Shown: positions 34,442-44,019 of the stretch, piece by piece
How the letters are laid out: each line of letters starts with the position of its first letter
Numbering within the stretch: position 1 is the first letter of the stretch
Source: Melitaea cinxia
Lineage: Eukaryota > Arthropoda > Insecta > Lepidoptera > Nymphalidae
Direction of reading: 5' to 3'
DNA length: 64,000 nt
Assembly: GCF_905220565.1 (NCBI RefSeq)
Contig: NC_059421.1
Coordinates: forward strand, 4,235,501-4,299,500
Notes under the pieces: model-generated
Told to the model about the DNA's origin: nothing
Database searches by the model: none
Seen by the model: the letters and a program-made list of their open reading frames with translations, nothing else
Position numbers and translations under genes: made by a program

Positions 34442-34740
34442 TTTTTTATGTCACTAGGTCGGCAAACAAGCGTACGGCTCACCTGATGGTAAGCGATTAC
34501 TGTAGCTTATAGACACCTGCAACACCAGAAGCATCGCAAGCGCGTTGCCGACCCAATCCCCAATCCCCCCAGGAGCTCTGGTCACCTTACTCACCAACAG
34601 GAACACAATACTGCTTGAAAACAGTATTATTTTGCTGTGATCTTCTGTAAGGTCGAGGTACTACCCCAGTCGGGCTGCTCCATATTTTGAGCAGGAAATT
34701 CCTGCTGTGCCCTACCTACCTCAGTTATTGGTATGCCTCC
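34442..34740 (+). repeat. GATGGTAAG-family interspersed repeat, best copy
   Basis: The order is GTACGGCTCACCTGATGGTA, GCGATTACTGTAGCTTATAG, CACCTGCAACACCAGAAGCA, GCGCGTTGCCGACCC, CCCCCCAGGAGCTCTGG, AACACAATACTGCTTG and GGTCGAGGTACTACCCCAG. A close second copy in the same orientation is at 35325-35575. The class is unknown to me. It is non-coding. Confidence 0.7.
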
Positions 34741-35324
34741 AGTAGCTCTACATGGCCCTAAACGGAAGGCTAATTCAATAACACGCTGTATATGAAAACA
34801 ACCTAACTATACATATTTCAGAAGCTTTACGTTTGATTAAAAATTATATTTTTGTACTACTACTAGACTGTTGAGAAACATTACTATCGTATACACATTG
34901 AGAACAATTAATACACAAAAGTTTTTTTTTTTTTTTCTTAAGTGTTACTCTCAAACTTCGTCGGCTTGCTATTGTTATTTTATTTAAATGAGGTCGATAA
35001 ATTAACTAAGGCTATTAATATAAGATTAATTGTGACTACTAGAAACAGAGCAATAACCTGAAACGAGAACCATACAAAAAAATAGTTAGCTTATGTAAAA
35101 TTAAACCTTAAACAATCTTTAAAGGGCTCCTATAAATAATATAATAAAATATTATAATAATAGAATATAGAATATTATAGAGAATATTGCAACGATTTGA
35201 TTTTACTACGAACGACTAAAACTGACTGTATGTGTATGCTATTTTAGCTTAAGCCTCTTTCATGACCTGATAATTTCGTTAATGGCAACGCCTTTCAACC
35301 TATTTTTTTTATTTATAAATTGGT
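34741..35324. other. Unassigned AT-rich DNA
   Basis: Nothing recognised between the two copies of the repeat. Confidence 0.4.
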
Positions 35325-35575
35325 CACCTGATGGTAAGCAGTTACCGTAGCTTATGGACGTCTGTAACACTAGAAGAATCGCAAGCGCATTGTCGACGCT
35401 ATCCCCAATTCCCCCCAGAAACTCTGATCACCTTACTCACCAACAGGAACACAATACTGCTTGAAAACAGTATTATTTTGCTGTGATCTTCTGTAAGGTC
35501 GAGGTACTACCCCAGTCGGGTTGCTCCATATTTTGAGCAGGAAATTTCCTGCTTTGCCCTACCTCTGTCATACAC
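35325..35575 (+). repeat. GATGGTAAG-family repeat, second copy
   Basis: GGTCACCTGATGGTAAGCAG, then the same blocks as the copy at 34442 as far as CAGGAAATTTCCTGCTTTGC. Confidence 0.7.
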
Positions 35576-36369
35576 ATATTTCTTTTAGTCTGGGTGTTTG
35601 CATTACTGTTTTTTTTTTTAATTTCAGAACCGCGCGTTTCCTAAAAATGTTAATAAAAATCGCCTTACGCTTACGGGCCCAAGTAAAATTTATAACAGTG
35701 TTGACAACTTGTCAACTTTCTATAAGTGAAACATGAATGCCGTTATTTATCCAAAATAAAAATAATGAGTGATAATATACTACGTTTTTAATAAAAATAA
35801 ATTTAATAAATCGTAAATAATATTTTGTCTCGAGTCAGCAGACCGAATAATTAGTGACTTTTATTAAAACGGGATAACAAGCTGGAGGTGACGCGCTGTT
35901 TATTTTTTTGTACGTTATTATCTAAAAAAATGTTATTGATGGAAGGACAGTTGTGTAGAAAAAATATTAATTTAGTCTAGTTTATTGATGTCATCCCAGC
36001 GTCATATGATTGTATGTCGTAATCTGTAACCACGGGACAAGCTTGCTTTGAGTAGGTCCGCCAGACATTATGAAATAATGTAACATTCGTAATTTATATA
36101 AATATTTTTTATTTATTTTTTATTAAGTTACGTACCTCGTAACTCAGATTATATCAAATCATCGTCGTCACTGTACCATGCAATGTTAACATAAATCTTT
36201 AAGCTCTTTGATGAAGAATTTTACTTACATGGTGATCTGGGAGTCCTGTTTGTATGATCCATTAAAATTATACCTGCGTATAATTAATCGTTCACAAGCT
36301 AGAGAGTAATGCATTGCATAACAATTTTGTACAACACAAAGTGAACCAGCTATATAAAGGTATTCATCA
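35576..36369. other. Unassigned AT-rich DNA
   Basis: No gene or repeat recognised. Confidence 0.4.
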
Positions 36370-36474
36370 AATTACGATTCGGCCTGTTATATCTCACTGC
36401 TGAGTAGACCTCTTTCGGAAGGATCGGAGCTTAATCCACCACGCTGCTCTATTGCGGTTGGTGGATTTATCCAA
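36370..36474 (-). repeat. SINE tail fragment, reverse
   Basis: CGGCCTGTTATATCTCACTG, then AGACCTCTTTCGGAAGGATC and CCACCACGCTGCTCTATTGC give a minus-strand copy of the SINE tail at 27863-27963. Confidence 0.65.
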
Positions 36475-36523
36475 TCAGTTTATGTAATTTAAAGCCGGAT
36501 TTTATGTTTTTAATAGGTATATT

Positions 36524-36792
36524 TATAATGTACGGATCTTATTGACAATGGAATAAAACGATGTGTTGCTCTGTAAACAAAGAAACGACATTTAACGTTT
36601 ATTATTCACAGTGTCAATTTCTTTATTAATCTTTTTTAATAATCTAAACAAATTATATAAGGTTTAGTCTTAACCGCAATATCATCTTTTCCCAATCCAT
36701 CAATTTATAATATCTTCATTTGCATTGACAGCACTGCTTTACGGCCAGTACGTAACATTCAAATCAAAGAAAAGTTTATCTATTTCTTTACA
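36524..36792 (-). repeat. gypsy-2 3' LTR
   Basis: On the minus strand it starts TGTAAAGAAATAG and ends CCGTACATTATA. It is identical to the 5' LTR over 269 bp. The end by target duplication is TATA and not CA. Confidence 0.9.
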
Positions 36793-36803
36793 TCTCCCCC
36801 GCA
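36793..36803 (-). other. gypsy-2 polypurine tract
   Basis: The minus strand reads GCGGGGGAGA immediately before the 3' LTR, the only purine-rich run in the vicinity and well placed to prime plus-strand DNA. Confidence 0.75.
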
Positions 36804-36850
36804 AAGGAAGAAAATTTTCAGTAAAATTTTCGAGGACATCATTCGCATCT

Positions 36851-39800
36851 CTATTCTTCGTCTTCTTGATATCTCATTGTAGAAACTGGTATCAATTTTG
36901 TGATATGGAAAAGATTTGATTCCATTTTTTTGTGGCTTGTATTTATTCTGTATATAGAATTAGAAAATATTTCTACTATTTTATACGGTCCAATTCTTAG
37001 TTCGTCCAATTTCTTCCTATTTAGTTTATTGCCATTTTCCACATATACCATGTCTCCTATATTAAATTCATAGTATTTTCGGTTTTTATCAAACATTTTT
37101 TTGTTATAATCATGCGACTTCATAGTATTTTCAAAAGCAATTTCTCTGTCTCTAATCCAATCACTGTGTGACTTTTTTTGTCTTAATTCCGTTGGTAAAA
37201 TTGTGATATCTGTACCATTTAAAAGATAGGTAGGTGAAAAACCGGTAACTGAGTGAATGGTTTCATTGTATTTCTTAACACATTCATGAGCAATGGTTGT
37301 CCAAGATTTTTTTTTCTTTTCTTCATTTATTCTGCATCTCATTTTATTGACCAATGTTTGGTTCAACCTTTCATTTAGACCATTGGAAAACGGAGCATTC
37401 ACTGCTGTAAAAACTATAGTTATTTGCTTGTCCTTTAAAAATGTCTTAAATTCTTTTGAATTTATTCCAGGATATTGGTCAGTTAAAATCATACCAATGT
37501 CCTCTACATCTACTATGCTCATAACAAGTTTTATAAAATCGTTGGCACTCTGAGTTTTCGATGTTAAGATGAATGCATACCGAGTAAAGTGATCTACCAA
37601 GAGATGCAGATATTTCTTTGTAGATCTTGAACCACCGAAGCCTCCAATTGTGTCTATGGACATTATTTCAAACGGCTTCGTGGCCGGACCCAGATGTGAC
37701 ATAAAGCCAAATTTTTCATGTCCCCTTGATTTGTTCTTAATGCATATTTCACAGGTCCTGCAAATTGTTCTTATGTTTTTTGCCAAGTTTTTGGTTGTAA
37801 ATAATGGGCCCATTGTCTTCTGCATCTGTCCAATTCCGATATGACCTAAGTCTTTATGTGTTGCTTTTAAAAGTTTTATGCTAAATTCTTCCGATATAAC
37901 TATTTTCTCTTTTTTCTTTGTCTTTTTGAAGTAGATCTTGTCTCTTACAATTAACTTGCTTTTATTATTTTTAATTTCTTCATTTTTATACTGATCTGTT
38001 AGAATATCGTCCAGTTTCATAAAGTTCACAACTTTGAGTTGCTCATCTGCGTTTTCATTTGGCTCCAACACGGGATTCCTGCTAAGGCAGTCCGCTTCTA
38101 GATTTTGTCTTCCTGGTGCATATTTTATTTTAAATTCATATTGTGATAGATAATAGGTCAAGTCACCTAATTCTTCATCCGTTCTCGATTTCAAATTCAT
38201 GTTTTCAAGCGGTTTATGATCTGAGTAAACCGTGAATGGTTTTCCTATCAACCAGTATTGCCAGTACTTGACCGCTTCTTTAATAGCTAGGCATTCCAAA
38301 TATATTGCTTTTTTTTTCTTTTGTACTTCATTAAGTTTTTTTGAAAAGTATGCTACTGGTTTTTCCGTTCCATCAGGCTGTATCTGTTTTAAGATTGCCC
38401 CAACACCCTCTAATGAAGCATCAGTATAGATATTTATAGGTAATTCTTGGTCAAAAATCTCCAGTACTGGTTGAGTACATAATACGTTCTTTACGGTGTC
38501 GAATGCCTTTTGACATTCTTCCGACCAAACGAATTTTTGATTTTTTCGCAGTAAGTTATGCAACGGATCCAATATTACTGCACTCTTAGGTATATATTTG
38601 TGGTAAAAATTGATTTTTCCTAAAAATTGTCTTATGTTCTTTTGCGTTTTTGGAACTGGAAAATTCTTTATCGAAATCAAGTTATCCTTCAGTGGCTTAA
38701 CCGAGTTGTTCTGTATAATATGACCAAGATATTTTACTGAGTTTGAGGCAAAGGTACACTTCGTAAATTTTAACCTAAAACCTTCTGTTTTGATGGCCTC
38801 AAGTAGTTGTGTCAGATGATTCATATGCTCAGCAAATGTTTTTGAAAATATAAGAATGTCATCTATGTAGTTGACGGCGAAATCAGTAAGTTTGTATTTT
38901 CTAAGTATATTACTTAAAATCCTTTGGAAAATCGCAGGCGAAGTCTTAAGTCCAAATGGTAGACAAGTCCACTGGAAATGTCCCTCCTGTGTTACGAATG
39001 CTGTTTTTTTTCTGTCTTCAATTCGCAAAGGTATAGACCAAAATGCAGAGTTAATGTCTAATGTTGTATAAAAATTACAATTTCTGGTCTTTATCATTAA
39101 GTCTTCAATAAGGGGAAACGGTTGAGCTTGAGGTATTACTATTTTATTTAAGTCTCTGAAGTCTATACATAGCCTGGATTTTCTGTTTTCTTCTTTCTTG
39201 AATGCTAGAGTAACCGGTGCAGCAAATGGGCTGTAAGATTCCTCTATTAGCTTATTATCTAACAATTTTGCAATTTGCTCTTCTATCTCTTTTTTATCTT
39301 CTAAAGTACATCTGTACGGTCTCTTACTGCAGTATTTATCTATTAACAGGTCTATTCTTGCTTCATATCCGTTGACAGTGCCTACATCGTATTTGTTTTT
39401 CGCAAAAACTGATTCGTATGTGCTTACTAAATTGCCTATTTCAGATTTTTGTCTTTCATCTAAATGGTTTATTTTCATTTCAAAGTCTTCTTCTTTTACG
39501 TGTTCGTTGAAATTAATTGTGTAGTTTTCATTTTTTTCCAGTTTGTTTGTATTCTCACAGTTCAAGTTTAATTTCTGAGTTATTCTCAGGTCTTCATTCT
39601 GTATCAACCTGAAAGTTTGTATTAAGTCAAGTCCTATTAAAAAATCATACTTGAAGTTTTGTTCGTCAATAATATACACATCCACATTTTCCTCTAAGTC
39701 TAAGATTTTTATTTTCAAATTTGTCAAACCACTTGTCTTTTTCACACCATTAATTGTTACTAAATCTGCTTCATTCAAATTTTTTTCTTTTCCTTTTATT

Positions 39801-39913
39801 TTCAATAATCTAGAATTAATTAAAGAAACATTGGAGCCTGAATCATAAACTCCTTTTATTTCTAATATATCATTTACTAGTAGTTTGACATATATTAATG
39901 GTGTGACTGCTCG
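36851..39913 (-). CDS. pol: gypsy-2 Pol polyprotein (protease, RT, RNase H, integrase)
   Basis: Pol processes the polyprotein, copies the RNA and integrates the cDNA. Counted from the -1 frameshift site it is about 1020 residues. The protease motif DSG is at residues 24-26. The reverse transcriptase has the RLCIDFRDLN block, LDINSAFWSIPL, LPFGLKTSPAIFQ and the catalytic YIDD (38858-38869, residues about 349-352). RNase H follows (YTDASLEGVGA, SDHKPLE, LEADCLSRNP). Integrase has an HHCC zinc domain (GHIGIGQM...CRTCEIC), the DDE core (D of SIDTIGGF, D of LTDQYPG, E of LNERLNQ) and a C-terminal module with RIGPYKIVE. No ATG opens the frame at the gag junction, so it is expected as a Gag-Pol fusion. 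No stop or frameshift was seen. Confidence 0.93.
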   Translation of the reverse strand, partial: RAVTPLIYVKLLVNDILEIKGVYDSGSNVSLINSRLLKIKGKEKNLNEADLVTINGVKKTSGLTNLKIKILDLEENVDVYIIDEQNFKYDFLIGLDLIQTFRLIQNEDLRITQKLNLNCENTNKLEKNENYTINFNEHVKEEDFEMKINHLDERQKSEIGNLVSTYESVFAKNKYDVGTVNGYEARIDLLIDKYCSKRPYRCTLEDKKEIEEQIAKLLDNKLIEESYSPFAAPVTLAFKKEENRKSRLCIDFRDLNKIVIPQAQPFPLIEDLMIKTRNCNFYTTLDINSAFWSIPLRIEDRKKTAFVTQEGHFQWTCLPFGLKTSPAIFQRILSNILRKYKLTDFAVNYIDDILIFSKTFAEHMNHLTQLLEAIKTEGFRLKFTKCTFASNSVKYLGHIIQNNSVKPLKDNLISIKNFPVPKTQKNIRQFLGKINFYHKYIPKSAVILDPLHNLLRKNQKFVWSEECQKAFDTVKNVLCTQPVLEIFDQELPINIYTDASLEGVGAILKQIQPDGTEKPVAYFSKKLNEVQKKKKAIYLECLAIKEAVKYWQYWLIGKPFTVYSDHKPLENMNLKSRTDEELGDLTYYLSQYEFKIKYAPGRQNLEADCLSRNPVLEPNENADEQLKVVNFMKLDDILTDQYKNEEIKNNKSKLIVRDKIYFKKTKKKEKIVISEEFSIKLLKATHKDLGHIGIGQMQKTMGPLFTTKNLAKNIRTICRTCEICIKNKSRGHEKFGFMSHLGPATKPFEIMSIDTIGGFGGSRSTKKYLHLLVDHFTRYAFILTSKTQSANDFIKLVMSIVDVEDIGMILTDQYPGINSKEFKTFLKDKQITIVFTAVNAPFSNGLNERLNQTLVNKMRCRINEEKKKKSWTTIAHECVKKYNETIHSVTGFSPTYLLNGTDITILPTELRQKKSHSDWIRDREIAFENTMKSHDYNKKMFDKNRKYYEFNIGDMVYVENGNKLNRKKLDELRIGPYKIVEIFSNSIYRINTSHKKMESNLFHITKLIPVSTMRYQEDEE

Positions 39914-41049
39914 TTTTTTTGATCACTATCATTTAACTCCGTTTCGATCACAGAGTTGTTGACATGTTTAATGAAATTTTCCTTTGTGTTATCCCTTTCT
40001 TTTGGTCTAAACCAACATGTAGCTTCCGGGTGGTAACGACCGGCTTTATTCAATTTCTCACAAATTTTACATGGACGTTTTTCTTTATTTTTATCATTCG
40101 TCCTTATTAAATTTCCATCTCCGAATTTCCTTTTTGGCAGTAAATTTTTCTTATTTACCATATGTTCATACTTGCTTACCTCGTTAAACAAATCCACAGT
40201 ATCTCTGAGTGTTTCTCGATCAATTTTATTCTGAATGAATTCGGGCAAACCAGCCGCAACGAGATCTACCAAAGTACCTGTATCAATCGATCTCCTCATA
40301 TCCAACAGGAGTTTTTCTTTTCGTATGGCATAATCTAACAATGATCCATCTTTATATTTAAATAAAAGTGCATGTGTTACCGGGCTCCAGCCTTTGTTTG
40401 CAAATGACTCGCAGAATTTGTTCTTCCATGTTGACCACTCCGAGTTGATAGTCAATTTAATAATCATGGAACTGTACCAATCTATACAACTCTTGTCCAT
40501 AAACAGTCGAAGTAATTCAATCTTCTTCTCGTCTGTTGTAACATCAAAGCGGACGCACTCTTTTTCAAAAATATCAATCCATTGTTTTGCGTTTGGGTTC
40601 TTACTTGTAAACTTTTCAATTACAAAATTTTCTGCTATATATTTTAGGTTTTGCTGTTTCGTTTCCTGTGTATTTTCCAATAATTTCTCAAACAATTTTT
40701 CCACTGAATTAATTCCTTTTGCACTCACAGCAGTAGGTCTTTCTGGGCTTATTTCTTCTAAAAACTGATCTGCGAATTGTAAGTTACCATCTTCGTCTAC
40801 GTAAATGTTTTTCAGTTCTTCTGTCAGTGTAATCCAGACTCTTCGAGTTTGAAATCTTTTTATTAAACTGTTTTTCACTTTACTGTAAGCCGATGTTTTT
40901 AATATCTCTTTGTGATGATCAGCTGCTTGTAGGGTTTCTGGTATAGCATACACCTTCTCATCGCTTGTTGTTATTGAGGTTATGGCCAGTATATTAGATT
41001 TCCCATCACTTCCCGGCAGCACCGTAAATTCGAAACGTAACTTCTCCAT
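39895..41049 (-). CDS. gag: gypsy-2 Gag
   Basis: Gag builds the particle and packages RNA. The ATG at 41049 lies 23 bases after the primer site and gives 384 residues. The centre is helical and charged. Near residues 327-345 a nucleocapsid zinc motif has the spacing CX2CX9HX4C, longer than the usual CX2CX4HX4C. The last codons overlap the start of pol: the slippery heptamer A AAA AAC lies nine codons before the TAA. An upstream TTG at 41055 would also be in frame, but the ATG is preferred. The frame is intact. Confidence 0.9.
   Translation of the reverse strand: MEKLRFEFTVLPGSDGKSNILAITSITTSDEKVYAIPETLQAADHHKEILKTSAYSKVKNSLIKRFQTRRVWITLTEELKNIYVDEDGNLQFADQFLEEISPERPTAVSAKGINSVEKLFEKLLENTQETKQQNLKYIAENFVIEKFTSKNPNAKQWIDIFEKECVRFDVTTDEKKIELLRLFMDKSCIDWYSSMIIKLTINSEWSTWKNKFCESFANKGWSPVTHALLFKYKDGSLLDYAIRKEKLLLDMRRSIDTGTLVDLVAAGLPEFIQNKIDRETLRDTVDLFNEVSKYEHMVNKKNLLPKRKFGDGNLIRTNDKNKEKRPCKICEKLNKAGRYHPEATCWFRPKERDNTKENFIKHVNNSVIETELNDSDQKNEQSHH
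39913..39919 (-). promoter_or_regulatory. gypsy-2 programmed -1 ribosomal frameshift site
   Basis: The minus strand reads A AAA AAC in the gag frame, a canonical eukaryotic -1 slippery heptamer. The pol frame is -1 to gag, is open from here, and gag ends nine codons downstream. A downstream stimulating RNA structure was not modelled. Confidence 0.8.
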
Positions 41050-41072
41050 TTTCAACTGACTTCAATAAACAA

Positions 41073-41083
41073 AAATGTCGTTT
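41073..41083 (-). promoter_or_regulatory. gypsy-2 primer binding site, complementary to the element's own LTR
   Basis: The minus strand reads AAACGACATTT directly after the last LTR base. It lacks the TGG that tRNA-primed elements need. It is the exact reverse complement of AAATGTCGTTT within the LTR (41143-41153 in the 5' LTR). The pairing is 11 bases and stops at both sides, as in Tf1-type self-priming. Confidence 0.75.
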
Positions 41084-41352
41084 TATAATGTACGGATCTT
41101 ATTGACAATGGAATAAAACGATGTGTTGCTCTGTAAACAAAGAAACGACATTTAACGTTTATTATTCACAGTGTCAATTTCTTTATTAATCTTTTTTAAT
41201 AATCTAAACAAATTATATAAGGTTTAGTCTTAACCGCAATATCATCTTTTCCCAATCCATCAATTTATAATATCTTCATTTGCATTGACAGCACTGCTTT
41301 ACGGCCAGTACGTAACATTCAAATCAAAGAAAAGTTTATCTATTTCTTTACA
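41084..41352 (-). repeat. gypsy-2 5' LTR
   Basis: It is 269 bp, identical to the 3' LTR. On the minus strand a TATA-like TTAATAAAG lies about 28-36 bases before AAATGTCGTTT (41153 to 41143). This is consistent with transcription starting at that 11-mer, giving U3 of about 199 bases and R-U5 of about 70 bases. The start site is inferred. Confidence 0.9.
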
Positions 41353-41452
41353 TATTAAAATTGTTTATTATTATAACAAAATGGCAAATTTAGAATTCGA
41401 CATTCAAGTGGAATATTTAAAAGAAAATCTAAATGAAAGTTATAAAAATATA

Positions 41453-41820
41453 CATTACAGCCTATACAGTCCACTGCTGGACATAGGCCTCCACAAGTTT
41501 ACGCCAAAAATAACGTGAACTCGTGTGTTTTGCCCATAGTCACCACGCTGGGCAGGCGGGTTGGTGACCGCAGTACTGGCTTTGTCGCACCGAAGACGCT
41601 GCTGCCCGTCTTCGGCCTGTGTATTTCAAAGCCAGCAGTTGGATGGTTATCCCGCCATCGGTCGGCTTCTTAAGTTCCAAGGTGGTAGCGGAACTGTGTG
41701 TGCTGTGTGGCTACGGTGCTGTGTGGCTACGGCACTAAAGAATTTAGCCACCCCCTCTCTTCCCGTGGGTGTCGTAAGAGGCGACTAAGGGATAACACAG
41801 TTCCGCTACCACCTTGGAAC
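41453..41820 (-). mobile_element. RTE-tailed element with twin-priming inversion
   Basis: A 13-base duplication TTATAAAAATATA flanks the whole block (41440-41452 and 41821-41833), so it is one insertion. Bases 41453 to about 41700 are a minus-strand copy of the tail and body. From about 41700 to 41820 the 5' part of the same element lies in plus orientation, with TGCTGTGTGGCTACGG present twice. The halves overlap by about 25 bp (ACACAGTTCCGCTACCACC). This is the arrangement expected from twin priming. Confidence 0.8.
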
Positions 41821-41833
41821 TTATAAAAATATA

Positions 41834-42701
41834 AACAACTATAAATTCAAAACATTAATTTTGGCGGTTTCTTTCTTTATCTTTCAAACTTAGCGACTTA
41901 TTAAACCACGTATTTTATATAGCACAGCACGAAGAAGCGGTACCACGCCGCAACGTACAATATACGACATGAAGATATGACCAAGTTCTGGTTATTACTC
42001 CGCTCATATTATTATAATTTTGGGATGATACTCTACATCATACTCAATAAAAAATTCTATAAAAATCAAAAACAATTTCTTTTGAATTGAAGTATTTAAC
42101 AAAAAAAAAATACAAGTTACAATGCAAAGAACTTATAAATTACGTAATTCTTAGGTGATTGAAAAATTTATTCCATTAACAATGTAATAACGTCCACTCG
42201 TTTACTTACAATTTTCGTAACAAATATTATCCTTTTAAACCGAAGACCAAAATGTCCCAAATATTTACGAGAATTGCTAAAAAGTAAATATTTAGCGAGC
42301 TGCTGTCACGACGCTCGTGTTCTCTGCAGTATCTCTTAAACTTTCTGAAGTATGATCGTACTAAATTTTAATATAAAGTTTGGTGAAACACTTACGGCGA
42401 TACAGCGGCATTACAAGTTTGAACGGGGTCACTGACCTTTATAAATTTAAGTTTAAGATGAGAAAAAGCAGATTGTCTTGGCTTATTAGATATCTTATGA
42501 ATATTTTTAAACTTAAATTAAAATAATGGATTTAATTACTTTCTCCTATGTTTTTATGATTACTGTATAATATTTACTACTATAAACAGCTATTAAATGT
42601 TAACTTTAGATTTTTACCTATTTTTACTCCTAAATTAGACAGAAACGATTTCCTTAAAAATAATGTGTTAAATTAAATGATAAATCATTTCGATATACTT
42701 C
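41834..42701. other. Unassigned AT-rich DNA
   Basis: Nothing recognised. Confidence 0.4.
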
Positions 42702-42920
42702 GGCCTGTAATATCCCACTGCTGGGCATAGGCTTCCACGCTGCTCCAATGCAAGTGGGCGGATATATTCCCTACAATAAGTAACGATCGCTATCAGGTGT
42801 ACTTGATAACAACCGGGACCGACAGCTTAATATGCTCTCCGAGGCACGGTGGGGAAACCCACACTGACTGCACAAACACCCAGACCACTGCATCCAACTG
42901 TATGGTCAATACATATTTTG
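42702..42920 (-). repeat. tRNA-headed SINE, head missing
   Basis: A minus-strand copy has the tail (complement of TAATATCCCACTGCTGGGCA), the body with GATAACAACCGGGACCGACA and TGCTCTCCGAGGCACGGT, and part of the post-head region. The tRNA-like head is absent. Confidence 0.65.
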
Positions 42921-43845
42921 ACACGCTAAACTTTAATTAATATATATAAAGTGTTATAAAATATTATCCTATCTAAAAGTTAGAAACGTGATTTTAAAAA
43001 TAATTCAGTTTTCCATTAAACCCACCCACGTCATCATTCGGTAAAAGGTTACATGAGCAGTGGTTAATAGGTCCCGGTTGGCTTAAACTTTGGCGTAGGC
43101 TTGTCAAATATTTATTACTTAGCAAATTTGTTTTCTTTCAATTCTTTTAATCTTAGTACAATTTCAATTTTTCCGTTAATACTTTTCCTAAGTTTTCGTA
43201 CACATATATACTTTATTCTTCGCAAGAATTTCTGATTCTCATGAGTTGGTGAACTAGGGATAGATTTAGTATCAACAACATTAATAACTTGAATCCTATT
43301 GCTATAAATCAAGAATAACTTGAATCCTATTGCCATAAATCAAGTTTTTCCATTATCCGCTGTCGCCTGTGAATTGTCTTCATAATTTTGATAACGGTAG
43401 TAGAAAGCTTGCAGTGTTAGCGTCTAACCACCTGAATACAGGCCATATGTACAGGCTCAAACACTCCGACGCGTTTTGAGTGTGTTTTTTATGTGTTCTC
43501 TGCTCGGCTTTTCTATGTTTAACTCCATAGTAGTGTACTGTGTCGACTTTTCAAACGTTAAATTAACTTTGTTTACATCAAATTATTAAGTATACCAATA
43601 TATGTTTTAAAGGTAAATATTTGACTCGTCTGAGCTTTGACTTTGTCTGACATCGGTCTTATGAAGGTTTTAGTAATAGGCTTCAGAGTAAGGATTTTAA
43701 GACACAGTTCTTAATCTCAAAGTTTTTCAAAACAAGAAGAAATATGGGCAGGTAAAAACTAAAAAAAAAGAAATATTTCGTTTACTATCGTTGTCAAAGT
43801 CCCTGCAATCGATTTCGAAAATCTTTCATTCATCGACGCAACATT
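42921..43845. other. Unassigned DNA with a small tandem duplication
   Basis: No gene. A 31-base unit (CTTGAATCCTATTGCTATAA...) is repeated in tandem at about 43289-43345. The rest is unremarkable. Confidence 0.4.
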
Positions 43846-43858
43846 TATATACAAGTAT

Positions 43859-44006
43859 CATTACAGCCTATACAGTCCACTGCTGTACATAGGCCTCCAC
43901 AAGTTTAGGTCAAAAATAACGTGAACTCATGTGTTTTGCCCATAGTCACCACGCTGGGCAGGCGGGTTGGTGACCGCAGTACTGGCTTTGTCGCACCAAA
44001 GACATA
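43859..44006 (-). mobile_element. Short RTE-tailed insertion with target-site duplication
   Basis: TATATACAAGTAT flanks it (43846-43858 and 44007-44019). The insert holds the element's 3' 145 bp, truncated at the hairpin CCGAAGACG / CGTCTTCGG just after GTCGCACCAAAGAC. Confidence 0.78.
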
Positions 44007-44019
44007 TATATACAAGTAT

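Larger units (their letters stand above)
36524..41352 (-). mobile_element. Ty3/gypsy LTR retrotransposon 'gypsy-2', apparently intact and recent
   Basis: The order on the minus strand is 5' LTR (41084-41352), primer site, gag, pol (protease, reverse transcriptase, RNase H, integrase), polypurine tract and 3' LTR (36524-36792). A TATT duplication flanks it (36520-36523 and 41353-41356). Total length is 4829 bp, compact for a gypsy element, with no envelope frame. The LTRs are identical base for base as read, and both frames are open. It has all parts needed for autonomous movement. Confidence 0.95.

Noticed and set aside
36529..36792. gypsy-2 LTR boundaries at TGTACGG (giving a TG...CA LTR of 264 bp)
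   Set aside because: This choice leaves no exact target duplication. Extending five bases gives TATT on both sides and places the primer site directly at the LTR edge. The shorter version is not fully excluded.
40394..40768. 124-codon plus-strand frame
   Set aside because: Antisense shadow of the intact gypsy-2 gag.
36524..41352. Envelope gene or endogenous errantivirus
   Set aside because: No third frame exists between pol and the 3' LTR in gypsy-2, nor in gypsy-1.
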